A stretch of DNA of 64,000 bases, from assembly GCA_015680685.1 (NCBI GenBank), contig MNCI01000813.1:18800-82799 (forward strand), written 5' to 3'. The notes beneath the pieces were generated by a model that saw only the letters and a list, made by a program, of their open reading frames with translations, was not told the DNA's origin and did not search any database. Below are positions 1 through 11,079 of the stretch, piece by piece. A program made the translations under genes and the position numbers. The stretch's first letter is position 1. The number at the start of each line of letters is the position of its first letter. The DNA comes from Gnetum montanum. Its lineage: Eukaryota; Streptophyta; Gnetopsida; Gnetales; Gnetaceae.

Positions 1-282
1 GCTAGTTAATGTTAGACTAGGACATTAGTTAGATTTAGTTTAGTTCTCAACCCTTTCCTCCTGGTAGCATAGAAGATAAGCCAAAAATACCAAAAAAATC
101 ATATACCTCAGACTTGCTTAACCATACACCGTGACACATACAAGCAAGCCTGGGAAGACAACGAACGATTAACCCCAAGTGTTTCTTGTGGAGTTAAGGC
201 ATTTAGTCTGCGGAGTTCAACCAGATCGTGCGTGTACGCTCGTTTCATATGGTTGAGTGTAGGGGTACCTCGCCACTCATCA
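1..282 (+). repeat. Athila-like LTR, 3' end fragment in + orientation
   Basis: The last ~100 bases read as the reverse complement of the LTR at 2418-3273 (shared GGGGTACCTC..CACTCATCA terminus), so this is the end of an A-family LTR in the opposite orientation. It ends CTCATCA at 282, the same terminus as the other family copies. The next bases are not a tRNA-Asp primer-binding site. This therefore looks like the end of a 3' LTR (or a solo LTR) rather than of a 5' LTR, and the element body would lie left of the window. It cuts directly into a gag reading frame on the minus strand, which suggests it inserted into element A0. The start of the LTR is not visible. Confidence 0.75.
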
Positions 283-1990
283 AGTTTGAAGAGAAAGGTG
301 CATCACAATAGTGGGCTTGTGCTGAGTTGGAGGATGTAGTGGTTTTAGAGCCATGTTGTCTCTTTCTATGGCCATTCCTAAAGAAAGGATGCTTTTGACA
401 TTGTTGAGGACTCCCACTATTGTTGATAGTAGTAGCAGAAGTAATATTCATTGGTTGGTGCTGTGGTACCAAACCTTCTGATACAATTGGTGGTGATGCA
501 TAAGGAGGTGAAGGATAAGAATATTGAGAGTAAGGAGAAGTGTAAGGAATGTGAGGTGGTGATCCCATGGGAGAGGACATGGGTTGCTTATACTCGAGAG
601 AATGATAATGATGAAGTGAAGTACAGGATGTTCATCCAATTGGAGAAACAAGGTGTTGAACATAATAAGCACTTAGTTTTAGGTGGTACTAAGGGTGGGG
701 CCAGTTTGGTGGTGGCCTCCCCCACAATTGTAGGTTTTTCCACTATGGTTGGACATGGTACTTCTGTATGAAATCTAGATGTAAAATTCTACCCCAATGC
801 TCATGTAAGTGTGACAAGATTGGACATTGGCCTTTGGGGTGATCATACAAGCAAACATTAAATTGATACTTATGATTTGTAGTTGAGCCACTATCCTTAT
901 TTCCTTCAATGCTTCCTTCGAATTTTTAAATGGTGTTTTGTCCTATTTATAGGTTTGGTATCCCCTATTTGTTTTGGTTGTCAAAGTTATCTTGCATGGT
1001 TCATCCTCTAATAATTTCTACATATTATTCACATTTTTCATGTACCCACTCCATCATCTTGTTGATTTTTTCCTTGATTTCATCCAGTGATTTTAGTATT
1101 GGCAAAGATGGGGACAGCTCCATCCCCTCGATGTGATATGATTTCTCCTCTTTATAATTATGGACCTTTGTTACCTCAAGAGTTTGGTCATGTTGAGATT
1201 TTTCAACATTCTTCCATTTGGCTATTTCTCCTTCTTTTGCTACCTACTTAATAAGCTCTTGGAATTGGTGAGTTCATAGTTTATATAGTTGACCTGGGAC
1301 ATACATCCGTAGGGTCTTCCTCATTTTATTACGGAGTTCATCCATGATGTGACACATTAGCCTTTCCTCAAAGAACCCATGGCATAGGAATTTGTTTAAA
1401 AAAAAGTACTATCTTTCTAAGGCCATGTCCAAGGGCTCATATTTCCCTTGTTTCCACTCTTGGATTTGTCTCCTCAAGGCTAACACTCTTGAATAGGTTT
1501 GATATCTTTCATTGAAGAGTTTCACCATTTTAGGCCAATGGCAAATTGAATTTGGTTTTATAGACCTATAACATACTTTTGTTTGGCCAACAAGTATCAT
1601 AGGAAAGAGCTTCAGTTTTTTCCATCCATTCTCAATGTTATTCCATGCAAAGGCATCATAGAAGGCTTGTAAATGATGTTTTGGATCTAAATCATAGCCT
1701 CTTAAGAACTTAGGAAAGTTGCTTAAATCAAGCCTAGGTAGGTGAATTTTCTTGTGATGCCTGCAAGATACCTAAATGGCCTCTATTATATGCATTAGGC
1801 TTTTAGTGGCTAGTAGGGGTTCATCATCACTAAATAGGTTGTGAGTTCATGAGTTGGAATGATGTTGCCTATATTCATGTTGGCATTCTTGATTTTTCTT
1901 GTGTGTTCGATTTTTATTTTTACGCTAATCCCTTAAGGAATAGACATCCACGTCACACCTTGGTTGTTGAAAGAGTAGAGGAAGAGAGGG
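283..1990 (-). pseudogene. gag: gag of A0, decayed and truncated
   Basis: Gag is the structural protein of the retrotransposon particle. The core lies at about 1220-1800. It contains PKHHLQAFYDAF and IENGWKKLKLFP, then YQTYSRVLALRRQIQEWKQG, then a downstream KEGEIAKWKN helix. The order matches the capsid-like gag region of A2 and A3. A compact C-x3-H-x4-C zinc-knuckle-like motif (CLYDHPKGQC) follows at about 825-862, and a Pro/Ser/Tyr-rich tail lies at about 300-700. Several in-frame stops are present. The open stretch that seems to continue past 283 simply reads into the inserted LTR, so it is not a real C-terminus. Confidence 0.75.
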
Positions 1991-2398
1991 AACTATAAGA
2001 CTCATCATGACTTTTGTAAGTCTCCCAATCATCCTCTGATGTACTCTTGCTAATCATTAAGAAGGCCTTACAAGCCCCCGCATTCTCAAGGATGTCCCAT
2101 ATTTACTAAAGCTTTCTAAGTTGGATGATAAGAGTCCTTGAGTATCATTGGAATGTCCATGAACATATGAAACTCCTGCATAGGACTGAGTACTCCAAAC
2201 TTCTTCTTCATCATAAATTTCATTGGTTCTCTAATGAATTGCCTCACTAGATGTTGTGTTATCATTGTCTTGTGAAAGATACATTGTCATGAATTATGAA
2301 TGACTTAATTGAATTTAACTTCTTTTTTAAAAGATATATCATTAATACTCTGTAATAGTGATCTTGTATGATATAACTAATCTAGATAACTAGCACCA

Positions 2399-2416
2399 TC
2401 CCCAGCAATGGCACCA
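2399..2416 (-). other. primer-binding site, tRNA-Asp type (A0)
   Basis: On the minus strand the 18 bases read TGGTGCCATTGCTGGGGA. The complement of the plant tRNA-Asp(GUC) 3' end is TGGCGCCGTTGCCGGGGA, so 15 of 18 match. All three differences are transitions, one at each of the three CpG sites. The site starts one base inside the LTR, as in A2 and A3, which fixes the LTR boundary and the element's orientation. Confidence 0.9.
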
Positions 2417-2417
2417 A

Positions 2418-3273
2418 TAATGAGTGATGAGGTACCCCTATGCTCAACCATACTAATATGAGTGTGTACATGTGATCTAGTTGAACTTTGTAGATAAACT
2501 AGTTGTGGCACCTAGACAATTATATGTTGATCATAGATCGTTCTCTTTTTAGCTAACCTAGTATTTGCTTTGCCACATATGGTTTAGTCTAGAGTGGAAC
2601 GTATGATGTCATTTCTACTACTATGCTACTCTTAAGGACAATGAGAAATAACTTGTTTAAGCTAATAAGAAATAGGAAATAAAATATAAGTTAGACTAAG
2701 TGCAACAAGCATCCATCCCTAATCATCGATATGCATGTTGGACTTCATGTACTACTTCTAGGATTACCAAGTGCACATCACTTAAGACACTACTTGATAC
2801 ACTAATGGGTTGCCACATACTTACACTTAAACGTTCATGATTAAGGTGTACTTAGTCCCCGTTAACAATAGGAATAGTAAATGATTATAAAATAAATATT
2901 AACTAAAAAAACAATAAATAATTAACAATTAAAACAAGTAAAAGCTAAGTGAATGTTGCATGATGGAGTAATCATGATCTTTATTGTCGATCGTGTGTGT
3001 GTCCAAGTACATCACACTTGAACCAAGGTTCCATACAATTACAAGCATCGCACTGCGGGCATACACATAGGAAAAGAACTAAAAACTAAAAATGGACTGA
3101 AAGACTAACTCAAAGACCAACAAAAGTACTTTCTAGCTATGCACCTAAGTGCTATATTTATAGGTTAACACAAGAATCATGATATTGTGTATACAATATC
3201 ATATCTAGGCTATGATATGGCATACTCAATATCGTGTACCAAATATCAAGGCCTACCAAACCATCATTCATCA
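2418..3273 (-). repeat. 5' LTR of A0
   Basis: This ~856-bp LTR has the same ends as the other family copies: it starts T(G/A)ATGAG on the + strand and ends TTCATCA. A TATA-like CTATAAATATAG (minus strand, 3152-3163) marks the likely promoter. A CATCACT..AATAAA-type stretch downstream resembles the polyadenylation area seen in A2. The LTR carries frequent substitutions relative to A2 and A3, including many at former CpG sites. Confidence 0.8.
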
Positions 3274-3509
3274 ACTATCAACATACTTTTGTATATGTTG
3301 GATAGACTTATCCAAATATGACTTGGCTACTTGAATATAATTTACCCAAGATTTCACAAACTCACTAGCTAAAGAATGAAGGCCTTGATATGAGGTTCTA
3401 ATAGCTAAGGTATTGTTGATTATCTCTCCAAGAACAACTTTTCTAGAGAGAATCCTATGATTAAGGACTTTAAATGTTGTAACTAAACTAAGACATAGTT
3501 AATAGAGTC

Positions 3510-3900
3510 ATGTAATTTTTTTAATCAAATTAGGTGAAATGCCTGAAGTACTCTTTCAAAACCTTATTCATCCATTCTATTTTTCCATTTTCCTAAGGAT
3601 GATACCCTAAACACATCCACTACTTTATGTCCATCATCTCAAATAACATTCACTAAAAATCCCTCATGAAATGATAGTCACAATCATATATAATTCTTGA
3701 TGGAATCCCAAAGTAACAAATCATATTTTGAAAGAATAATGATGTGGTACCCTGCTCTATGCAACATGTAGGACATGGAATAAAAATTTCATACTTATAG
3801 AGCTTCTCCATAACTACAAGGATGCTAGAGAATTCTTGCACTATGGAGATCCTTATGATAAAATCCACAAAAACATAATCCATATAAGCTATGGAATATC
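3510..3900 (-). pseudogene. pol: integrase core of remnant B
   Basis: Integrase inserts the DNA copy into the genome. The frame at 3653-3883 contains FVDFIIRISI (first catalytic Asp region), SSILVVMEKLYKYEIFIPC, LFFQNMICYFGIPSRII and YDCDYHF (second Asp region). Beyond a stop, GKWKNRMNKVLKEYFRHF matches the part that normally carries the catalytic Glu. The Glu position is unclear because the GQTE-type motif has decayed to GKWK. This is a truncated remnant. Confidence 0.65.
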
Positions 3901-4299
3901 CAAGGACTATGCAAACCCCCTTGTTTCTCTTTGGAACTCTTGTCTTATTGGCAAATCAAATGACTTTGCACAAAATTCACCACATCTACCCCCAAGTTAG
4001 ACTAGTAGAAACTTCTTTCCATCAATGTCATAGTTCTTTTGTGTGTTAAATTTCCTACCTAGAGCATGTTATTGCATTCATCAATGACTTGAGAATGAAA
4101 AGAATCTTATTTTGAAGCATGGATTCGATTTTATTTTAACATGAGTAGGCCATTTTATTCACTAAAATTCGATTGATTACTACTATAAATTAGTTCAAAT
4201 AACTCTAGAGCATGTTGATCATGATGCAATCCTTCTTTAGTTATCTTCTAAAGTGCATGATTAGCCATCATCCAAGAGCTATTAAGGTCCCCTTCAATT

Positions 4300-5560
4300 T
4301 CCATTAAGCATACTTGAGAAATTGACTCAAAGCATTTTTCATCACATTCTTTCTATCCAAATGATAAACAGATTTTAGATCAAATTCTTATAAAAAACTC
4401 AACCATCAAGGTTTCTTTGGCTTTAACTTTTACTTAGTGAGAAGATAGCTTATGATAATATTATTTATTTTAACTACCACAGGATCTCCTAGGAGATAGC
4501 ATCAACATATGTAAGGAAAATGCATAATGTTGAATTTCTCCTTTCATGCATTGGCCACAATCAATCTATAAAATTCATCTTCTTTGATTTAAAAACCATT
4601 AGATGATTTTCTCATAAGAGGTAACCAGCAATAACCTCATCCAAAGTATTAATGTGCACTTCAAATATCTTTGAGAAGTCAAGAAGGATCAACATGGATT
4701 TTTTCATGAAGGTTATCTTGATCTTATTAAAATCTTTATATCACTTAGCATTCCATACTTATAGGGCATATTTATTCTATAAATTGATCAAGACTACTAT
4801 TACACTATAGGATCCATGAATAAAATTCTTATAGTAATTGGTCAACCCCACAAATTAGCATAGTTCATGCATGCCTTTTGGAATAGTCCATGTGGAAATG
4901 ACATCTACCATCTTTGAATTTAGCTTCACCTTTCATACATCAATGATGTGATCCAAGAATTTTAACTCTAGATTTTCAAATTTATTCTTCTCTTTCTTGA
5001 CATAAAACTTGTGATCTCATGATTTGAAGAACACTAGGTTCAAATGTGGACAGTGTTCTTTCATAGAATAAGNGTTTGTGGAATCCTTAAAACCACATTC
5101 TAAGCTTGTTGGGACCTTACGAGGTTGAGTAGTTTCACAATGAAAAAACACTCTAGAGAGGAGCTTAAAGCTTGTATATGGTGCAGTTTCCTTAAAACCA
5201 CATTTTTGAGAATAAAATTCTAGGGATGGACAAGAAATCNAAATCATTTTGTATAGGTGCTACTTGGAAGTGGTAGTTCCTAATAATAGTTTAATTTTAT
5301 GGTCTACCATTTATTTTTTGATATTTTACTTGAAAATCCTACTAACATCAAATTCTTATATCTCCCTAGCATGTCCTTGATGTACATGTTTAGTTGAGAT
5401 ACATCTTTCTCTTCCACCTCTTTCAAGATGGTAAGGAACATGGATTAGGTTGGGCCCTAAGAAACATACTTCATCAGCATTCATGACACACTTTGAACCT
5501 CATAAAGTATACTAGTTACTCCAACATAGAGGTAAGGATTGAGAACTTATAACAGGGGAT
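4300..5560 (-). pseudogene. pol: RT and RNase H of remnant B, broken
   Basis: RT and RNase H copy element RNA into DNA. The N-terminal RT segment ends near 5270. The C-terminal segment resumes at about 5070 with HLNLVFFKS, DHKFYVKKEKNKFE and then KFLDHII (the fingers/connection region). It continues as LTNYYKNFIHG and as the RNase H-like LLDFSKIFEVHINTLDE and PMHERRNSTLC. The ~170 codons that would hold the catalytic RT core are absent between these parts and are replaced by unrelated sequence flanked by Ns. Numerous in-frame stops occur, so the coding capacity is lost. Confidence 0.6.
5073..5240. other. N-bounded 166-bp patch, exact inverted copy of 5656-5821
   Basis: Single Ns stand at 5073 and 5240. 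The 166 bases between them (5074-5239) are the exact reverse complement of 5656-5821, with no mismatch seen. Every other repeat in the window is heavily diverged, and the patch replaces the RT core of remnant B. It is best read as a gap-fill or scaffolding artefact rather than a biological inverted repeat. Confidence 0.85.
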
Positions 5561-5655
5561 GAATAAGTTCCCCAAAATAAAATTAAACAACCATAAAAAC
5601 CATATTCAAATTTTATGTTGTTCCCCAACTAGGGTACATCCACACTTAGAGGATA

Positions 5656-5821
5656 GATTTCTTGTCCATCCCTAGAATTTTATTCTCAAAAATGTGGTTT
5701 TAAGGAAACTGCACCATATACAAGCTTTAAGCTCCTCTCTAGAGTGTTTTTTCATTGTGAAACTACTCAACCTCGTAAGGTCCCAACAAGCTTAGAATGT
5801 GGTTTTAAGGATTCCACAAAC
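5656..5821. repeat. source copy of the 166-bp inverted duplication
   Basis: This is the arm without flanking Ns, so it is the more likely genuine location. It is not recognisable as a coding domain. The flanking sequence runs into it without a break on both sides. Confidence 0.8.
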
Positions 5822-8633
5822 TTTAAAGATTAAGCTTAACTTTGGAATCTTTTGATGATATACAAACACTAATTCCATAGAATCTCAACAAGCTCAATGA
5901 TGATTCCTTCTCACAAGAAGCACATCAACCCCACAAAGCAACAAGAGACAGAGATGAAAACACAAGGAAAGAGTGTAACTCAAATTATAGATCCTTGTAC
6001 TTTGATGCATAATTATATAAAAAATCAAGCAATTGATATGACAAATGAAGTACACACGTATAATAGAATAGATTACATAATGATTTCTTTGATGTTGAAA
6101 ATTCTTTTTGACTACTTGCACTATATCTAAGAGAATTAATTTTTGTTATAGGATTCAAGTTTCCAAAATCACCTCAGAATTCATGCAATGGCTATCTTGT
6201 TGCAACCAAAAATCTCAACCATAGAAAGCCAAGGATCCTTAGTTGTGAATAGTCTCAACCTTGAATCCCTAGGCCCTTTGAGAAAAATGGGATTTAGGGT
6301 GCCCTAGATGGTTTGGTAGATCACCTAGAGAGTTAGGGGGATACAAAGTGGGGTTGTGAAAAATGTAACAATTATAGATCTGTAAACCCAAAAATGCACA
6401 TTGCACAAAAAAAAACTATAAAATTTATTAAATAAATAAATAATGAGTTCAGAAATTTGTACAAAAGTGCCTGTAGGAGAGCAAAAGGGGGTTCACATGG
6501 GCAGGGGTTCCTAGTTTGTTGAAGCTAATAGAATCCACTTCATGATCTAGATGCTCAATCACTTTCAATGTTGTCAAAGCTTCTCTACTACCACTAAATA
6601 TTTGTAACATTGGTCACTATTGGGGTTGAGAAATGTGAAGGATTAGAGCTATTAAAATGCTCAACACTAGGATTTGGGAATCCTAGGAGGGCAATGTTAA
6701 CACACAAGGCTCACAAATCGTAAGGTGGGTAATAGGGGTAATAAGAGTATAATGATTCTATGTCAATAAGCTTCAAGAATCTACATTTCTACTAGGTAGA
6801 TAGAGCTCTTGAATTCCCAAGATGCCAAATTCTTAGAAATTCTAAAGTGTGAAAGCTTAAAATGGTGTGAGCATAGGGCTTTTATAGGTCTTTGGCGATG
6901 ATTTGGGCTGAAAATTTGCAATAAATGGCTACCATATTAGTTTGCAAATTTTTGCCATGTTTAGGAAGGTAGGTGCCCAAAATCTAGGTGATTATCATAT
7001 ATGGAAATTCTAATCCCCCATGAACATTTTGTTTACCAAAAATAGTAATGAGGATGTACCTTCCACATCGGCTTTGCTCCTTTCATGATGGGTCATCAAC
7101 CTTCCACGTTGGCATGGTAGGGTTCTTGATAGAGTTGATGCGATGTCAAAATATTGGTCATGTTGCTTCTATGCTAGGGAGAAGGTGTTAATTTTGGGCA
7201 AGGGGATGAAATATTAATGATTGGCTTGAAGCTCAAACCCTTCTATGTTGAGTATCACCTTCCTTCTATGTTGGAGGTAGGTGAGATCCACCCTCTTGCA
7301 AACCTTTACACTAGTTTTGATGCCTCTACTCTAGGAGTAGGTGGCCCACACTCCTCCACACTAGGGATGGGTGGGACATAGCCCCTTGTTGGTGTTTTTA
7401 GCATTAAAAGTGCATCCCCTTCATAAAACCCATCAAATTACCATTTTTAGCATTCAAAAAGGCATTTTTGACCCCTCCCAAAGCCCAAATATAAACACTA
7501 CATGACTCTTTTCACTTGGGGAATGAGGCTTTTTCCACTTATGAGGCATTTTTAGCCCCAAAGTATCACGTATGTGGGATTTCCTCTTATGGGCTACAAT
7601 CTTTAGATTTAGAATGATGTTTAGCCACAAGTTTCATGGGATGGGGTTAAAAAGGTTATAACATGCAAATTTAGTGGTGTTTCATTGGCCCTTCTCTATT
7701 AGTGCCTAGAGGATTGACCTAAGAGGCATCAAAAAAGAATACAAGATACCACTACAAGTCCACCATTGACATTTCCTCTTTGTTCTTGATTCAATCATGT
7801 CAAACCATGCCAGAGAGTGCTTATGATGATGGGATAAAACTATGATGAGATGGTGGTAATGGTCATTAGGGAGATGGTCATGGAGGCTAACAATGCATTC
7901 CAATTGTTGTCATCATGGGTATAACATGATATTAACATGTTTTAAAGTGTTGGTTACTCGACAAATATGTTTGAGGATTCAATCACTTCGCTCCAAGATT
8001 TCTTTGGCCATTGGGATTTAAGACTCTATTGGCCATTCAACCTCTTGGTAACTTTCTTCCTTATTTTTTTTATTTTTTTGTGGGGTGAAACCTTCATTGG
8101 ATCTCATTTACAAGATCAATTTAATATAGTTTTCCCATTGAATTAGTTACATTACACTCAATGGAATTGGGGCTTTTCCATTAAAATGAAGCAAGTTACA
8201 CTTGATGGACTTAATGGTCTTCCAATTGAATGAGCTATGTTACATTCAAGCAGACTTCAAGATGGATCATGATGAAGAAATGTCATGAAATCATAATGTA
8301 TGAATGTCAAATATTGGTCAACATTGTTATTCAGGATAAGAAAGGCTATAATGAGATTATGGGGTTGGGCTCAAGGTGTGGTGCTAGATGAAGGGAAATG
8401 GTGTAAGCACTCTTGACATAGCAGGGGAAACTCATCAAATTGTGCACATCAAGGTCATATAGTAACTTTTTGTTGTGAGTTGCACCTTTGTGAAAACTCT
8501 AAGCTTCATGTTGCAAACATAGCTCCAAGAGGATAAGAAAACCAAGCAAATAGAGTATTTTATAATAATACAATGCCTATAGGTAACGTAGACAATAGAA
8601 AAAATCTACCTAAGTCATCCATGTTGCTATTTT
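5822..8633. other. non-coding stretch with a possible LTR promoter
   Basis: No coding domain is recognisable. On the minus strand CCTATAAAAG at 6879-6888 looks like an LTR TATA box, and an A/T run with AATAAA-like words lies downstream near 6420-6445. This order would fit the 3' LTR of a minus-strand element such as C1, but no partner LTR was found. Between 7050 and 7420 short imperfect hairpins recur (for example CCTCTACTCTAGGAGTAGG at about 7320), resembling the hairpin cores of the 12.8-15.8 kb array. Confidence 0.35.
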
Positions 8634-8768
8634 AATGCCATGGTAGGCCATGATAAAAATTTAAGGCCTTGGCAAGCAATGGTGCTAGTTTAAGATCATA
8701 ATAGACCATGGTGCTAGTTTAAGGCCCTGATAGGACGTATTGCTGATTTAAGGCCTCAATAGGCCATG
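8634..8768 (+). repeat. 29-bp minisatellite downstream of C1 integrase
   Basis: Four adjacent units (8650-8678, 8679-8707, 8708-8737, 8738-8765) of 28-30 bp share the pattern ATGGTGCTAGTTTAAGGCC followed by about ten variable bases ending AGGCC. Related units occur at 12691-12715, 36282-36465 (reverse strand) and 41514-41711. The array lies just past the integrase end of C1. Confidence 0.75.
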
Positions 8769-8884
8769 AAAAAGAAAGCTTGCTTGTTGATAGTTGTTGA
8801 AGTCATAGTTGTTGTAGGTTACATGTAGTTCATATGTAATAAGGCTTTAGATAGGAAGGATATTACATATGACCTACATGAGTT

Positions 8885-9780
8885 ATCTATGATCATAACT
8901 CAAAAGATAGCTTTGAGGACAATATCATCCTTCTTAATCTTATAATTAGTCAAGTTATGATGGTTTTTCCATTTTGGCCTCTCTTGATAGTGCTCAACAT
9001 GGGCAACTTCTTGTATACATTGCTCCTCCATTGAGTCTAGGTCCACTATCTGCAACTCCTTTCTTTGTTCATCATTGATGTAGTTGGTCAAGGCCACCCA
9101 AAGAAATGTTACATGTAATTTAAGAGGTAAAATAGCTTTAGAATAATAAACCAAGCTATATGGTGTTACACTAGTTGTCATGTGATAATTTGTACAATAG
9201 GCCCAAAGTGCATGGACAAGCTACTTATGTCATTTTCACTTGTTATTATTGATCATCTTATTGAGCAAGTTAATGATGACCTTGTTACTTACTTCTACTT
9301 GTCCATTGGCTTCTAGGTAATAACGTAAGAAAGCTTAATTCCTAGGTCATGATAGAAATCCTTTATTTCTTGGCTACTAAATTGTGGTCCATTGTCTATA
9401 ACTATGATCATGGATATGTCAAAATGCGCTACAATGTTACCAAGGATGAATTTACAAACTTGTTGGAATGTAGTCTTTTTTAGGGGAATAGCTTCATCCC
9501 ACTTAATAAGGTATTTGGTTGCAGTGATAATGAAGCTATGTTTCGTAGAAGACTTAGACATTATAGGCCCGATGATATCTAAACACCATCATTGAAATCA
9601 CTAGGTTATTTGAGTGATATGAAACTTAGTTGGTGGTAAGTGTATAAGGTTGCTACGTTGTTGGCACCTGTCATAGTGCTTAACCTTCTGTAGGCACTCA
9701 CTTTTCATATAGGGCTAGTAATAGCCTAACTATATAATCTTAGCAGCCATAGCTCTAGGTCCTATATGTCCCCCAAAAAC
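8885..9780 (-). pseudogene. pol: integrase of C1
   Basis: A zinc-finger-like part lies at about 9630-9780 (GGHIGPRAMAAKII, then SECLQKV and DRCQQR). The catalytic core follows: first Asp in CLDIIGPIM (about 9570), second Asp in VIDNGPQFSS (about 9390), and Glu in NGQVEVSNK (about 9290). The C-terminal part at 8900-9181 reads TPYSLVYYSKAILPLK, ALTNYINDEQRKELQ and AHVEHYQERPK. The D-D-E triad therefore survives although stops interrupt the frame. It would have inserted the DNA copy into the chromosome. Confidence 0.75.
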
Positions 9781-10199
9781 ACCCTTGTAAACCTAATCTA
9801 GGACTATTCTAGCCTCAACTTTACCCAAGTAACTTAGAAGTATGCCATCGTAGGACCATCGACATATTGTGTTACTGCCTCCTATGACATACTATTTTGA
9901 TTGTTTACATACAAAATCCTTTTGAGTAGTAGTTAGGCCTTGTGAGGATTCACCATGCATAAGGTAAAATTTGATATCATCATATCATTCCCTAGCAAGA
10001 GTAGTATGAACTACAGCCATAGAGATATCCTCAACACTCTGCATGATGAAAATAGCACAGTCCATAATTAAGGTGGGTAACTTACCAAGCACATTTGGCA
10101 TCACATTGAGGGCTAACGTTGCAATTGCATTAGCTATGACATTTTCATTTCAAGGTATATGCTAGATATCAATAGCTATAAATTGTTCTAATAATTGCT

Positions 10200-10560
10200 T
10201 CCCTAAGTCATATTAAGGTTGTAAATTTTTTTCTTTACACACATAGATCTTAGTCACTTGGTTAACCACAAGCTGTGAATCATCTTTAATCATTAATTGC
10301 TTGATTCCTAGGTCACAAGATACCATAATTACTCTAATTAAACCCTCATACTCTACTATATTTTTGGTACATGAAAAATCAAAAATGATAGGTAAAGGAT
10401 TGGATTTCATTAAACGGAAATGATACAATGCCAGTGGAACTAGCTCTATGGGAAATTGAAGCTCTATCAATGTACATGACTACCTCATAGCCCTCAAGCA
10501 CTTGGCTAATGGTGTTGACATGTTCATCAAGGAACTCAGGAGCTATGGTTGCATGGTCAT
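10200..10560 (-). pseudogene. pol: second, plant-type RNase H of C1
   Basis: This domain degrades the RNA strand of the RNA-DNA hybrid. Catalytic positions can be followed: Asp in VVMYIDRAS (about 10470), Glu in NIVEYEGLIRV (about 10350), and Asp in IKDDSQLVVNQV (about 10280). It sits between the conventional RNase H (10607-10990) and integrase, as expected in the Tat lineage. A frame change near 10460 separates the first Asp from the rest. Confidence 0.75.
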
Positions 10561-10599
10561 CAATAGAAAAAATAGTGAGTTGTATAACTATAGCTTGAC

Positions 10600-10990
10600 C
10601 TTTCATTTAGGATTGAGATATGCAATGAAGGTCAAAATCTATGATTATGGTTTTCCATTGGGCTATACAAGTGCTTTCATAAATGTTCATCATTATGGTT
10701 CTAAACATGTTATATTTGCAAATGACATTGACTTGCCTCTTTAAGAGGTAGTATCCCCACTTCTTCAATGAGAAGACTAGTGCTAGATAATATTTCTCCA
10801 CTTCAGTGTATAGGGTCTCATGGGAAACTAATGCATGACAAAGGTAGTATACTGGAATCTCTACTCCATCATCACATTTTTGATAGAGAGGTGATGGACA
10901 TGTTGAAGATATCAAGGTAGATGTAAAATATTTTACCTTCTTGTGGAGGATAGACTATTAGTATCTGTTACAACTCTTGCTTAATTTTTT
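10600..10990 (-). pseudogene. pol: conventional RNase H of C1
   Basis: The frame at 10607-10915 reads EIPVYYLCHALVSHETLY, TEVEKYYLALVFSLKKW and GYYLLKRQVNVI, ending IIIDFDLHC. This is the typical RNase H/tether portion that follows gypsy RT. It retains no clear full catalytic set and is partly a structural tether in Tat elements. It adjoins RT upstream and the plant-type RNase H downstream. Confidence 0.7.
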
Positions 10991-11079
10991 CAAAGGCCTC
11001 TTAGCATTGATCCATCCACTCATAGTGAGCCCCTTTCTTCAGTAAGTATTTCATGGGTTGTAACTTATCCAAAAGCCTA

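Larger units (their letters stand above)
283..3273 (-). mobile_element. Athila-like Ty3/gypsy element A0, 5' part
   Basis: Read on the minus strand, the order is 5' LTR (2418-3273), a tRNA-Asp PBS (2399-2416), leader, then a decayed gag running down to 283, where an opposite-orientation LTR interrupts it. Pol and the 3' LTR are not present in the window. LTR length, terminal bases, PBS and gag sequence all match A2 and A3, so the three are one family. The outer flank at 3274 begins ACTAT, but no matching target duplication can be checked because the other end is missing. Confidence 0.8.
3500..5655 (-). mobile_element. chromovirus-like Ty3/gypsy pol remnant B
   Basis: Minus-strand translation gives, in order, an RT N-terminus (about 5300-5480; reads like VDHKIKLLLGTTTSK), an RT C-terminal part joined to an RNase H-like part (about 4300-5070), and integrase (about 3510-3900). 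No LTR, PBS or gag could be tied to it. It lies just outside the 5' LTR of A0. Its relatives are chromovirus-type gypsy elements rather than the Athila-like family next to it. The middle of RT is missing or replaced (see the N-bounded patch at 5073-5240). Confidence 0.6.

Noticed and set aside
245-580. 111-codon minus-strand open frame as an independent small gene
   Set aside because: It is the Pro-rich end of A0 gag, and its last residues come from the abutting LTR.
5074-5821. Biological hairpin or inverted-repeat transposon (166-bp arms)
   Set aside because: The arms are identical in a sequence where everything else is diverged, and one arm is bracketed by Ns. Assembly artefact is more likely.
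8634-8768. CRISPR-like array
   Set aside because: Units are directly adjacent with no unique spacers, and the context is a plant retroelement.
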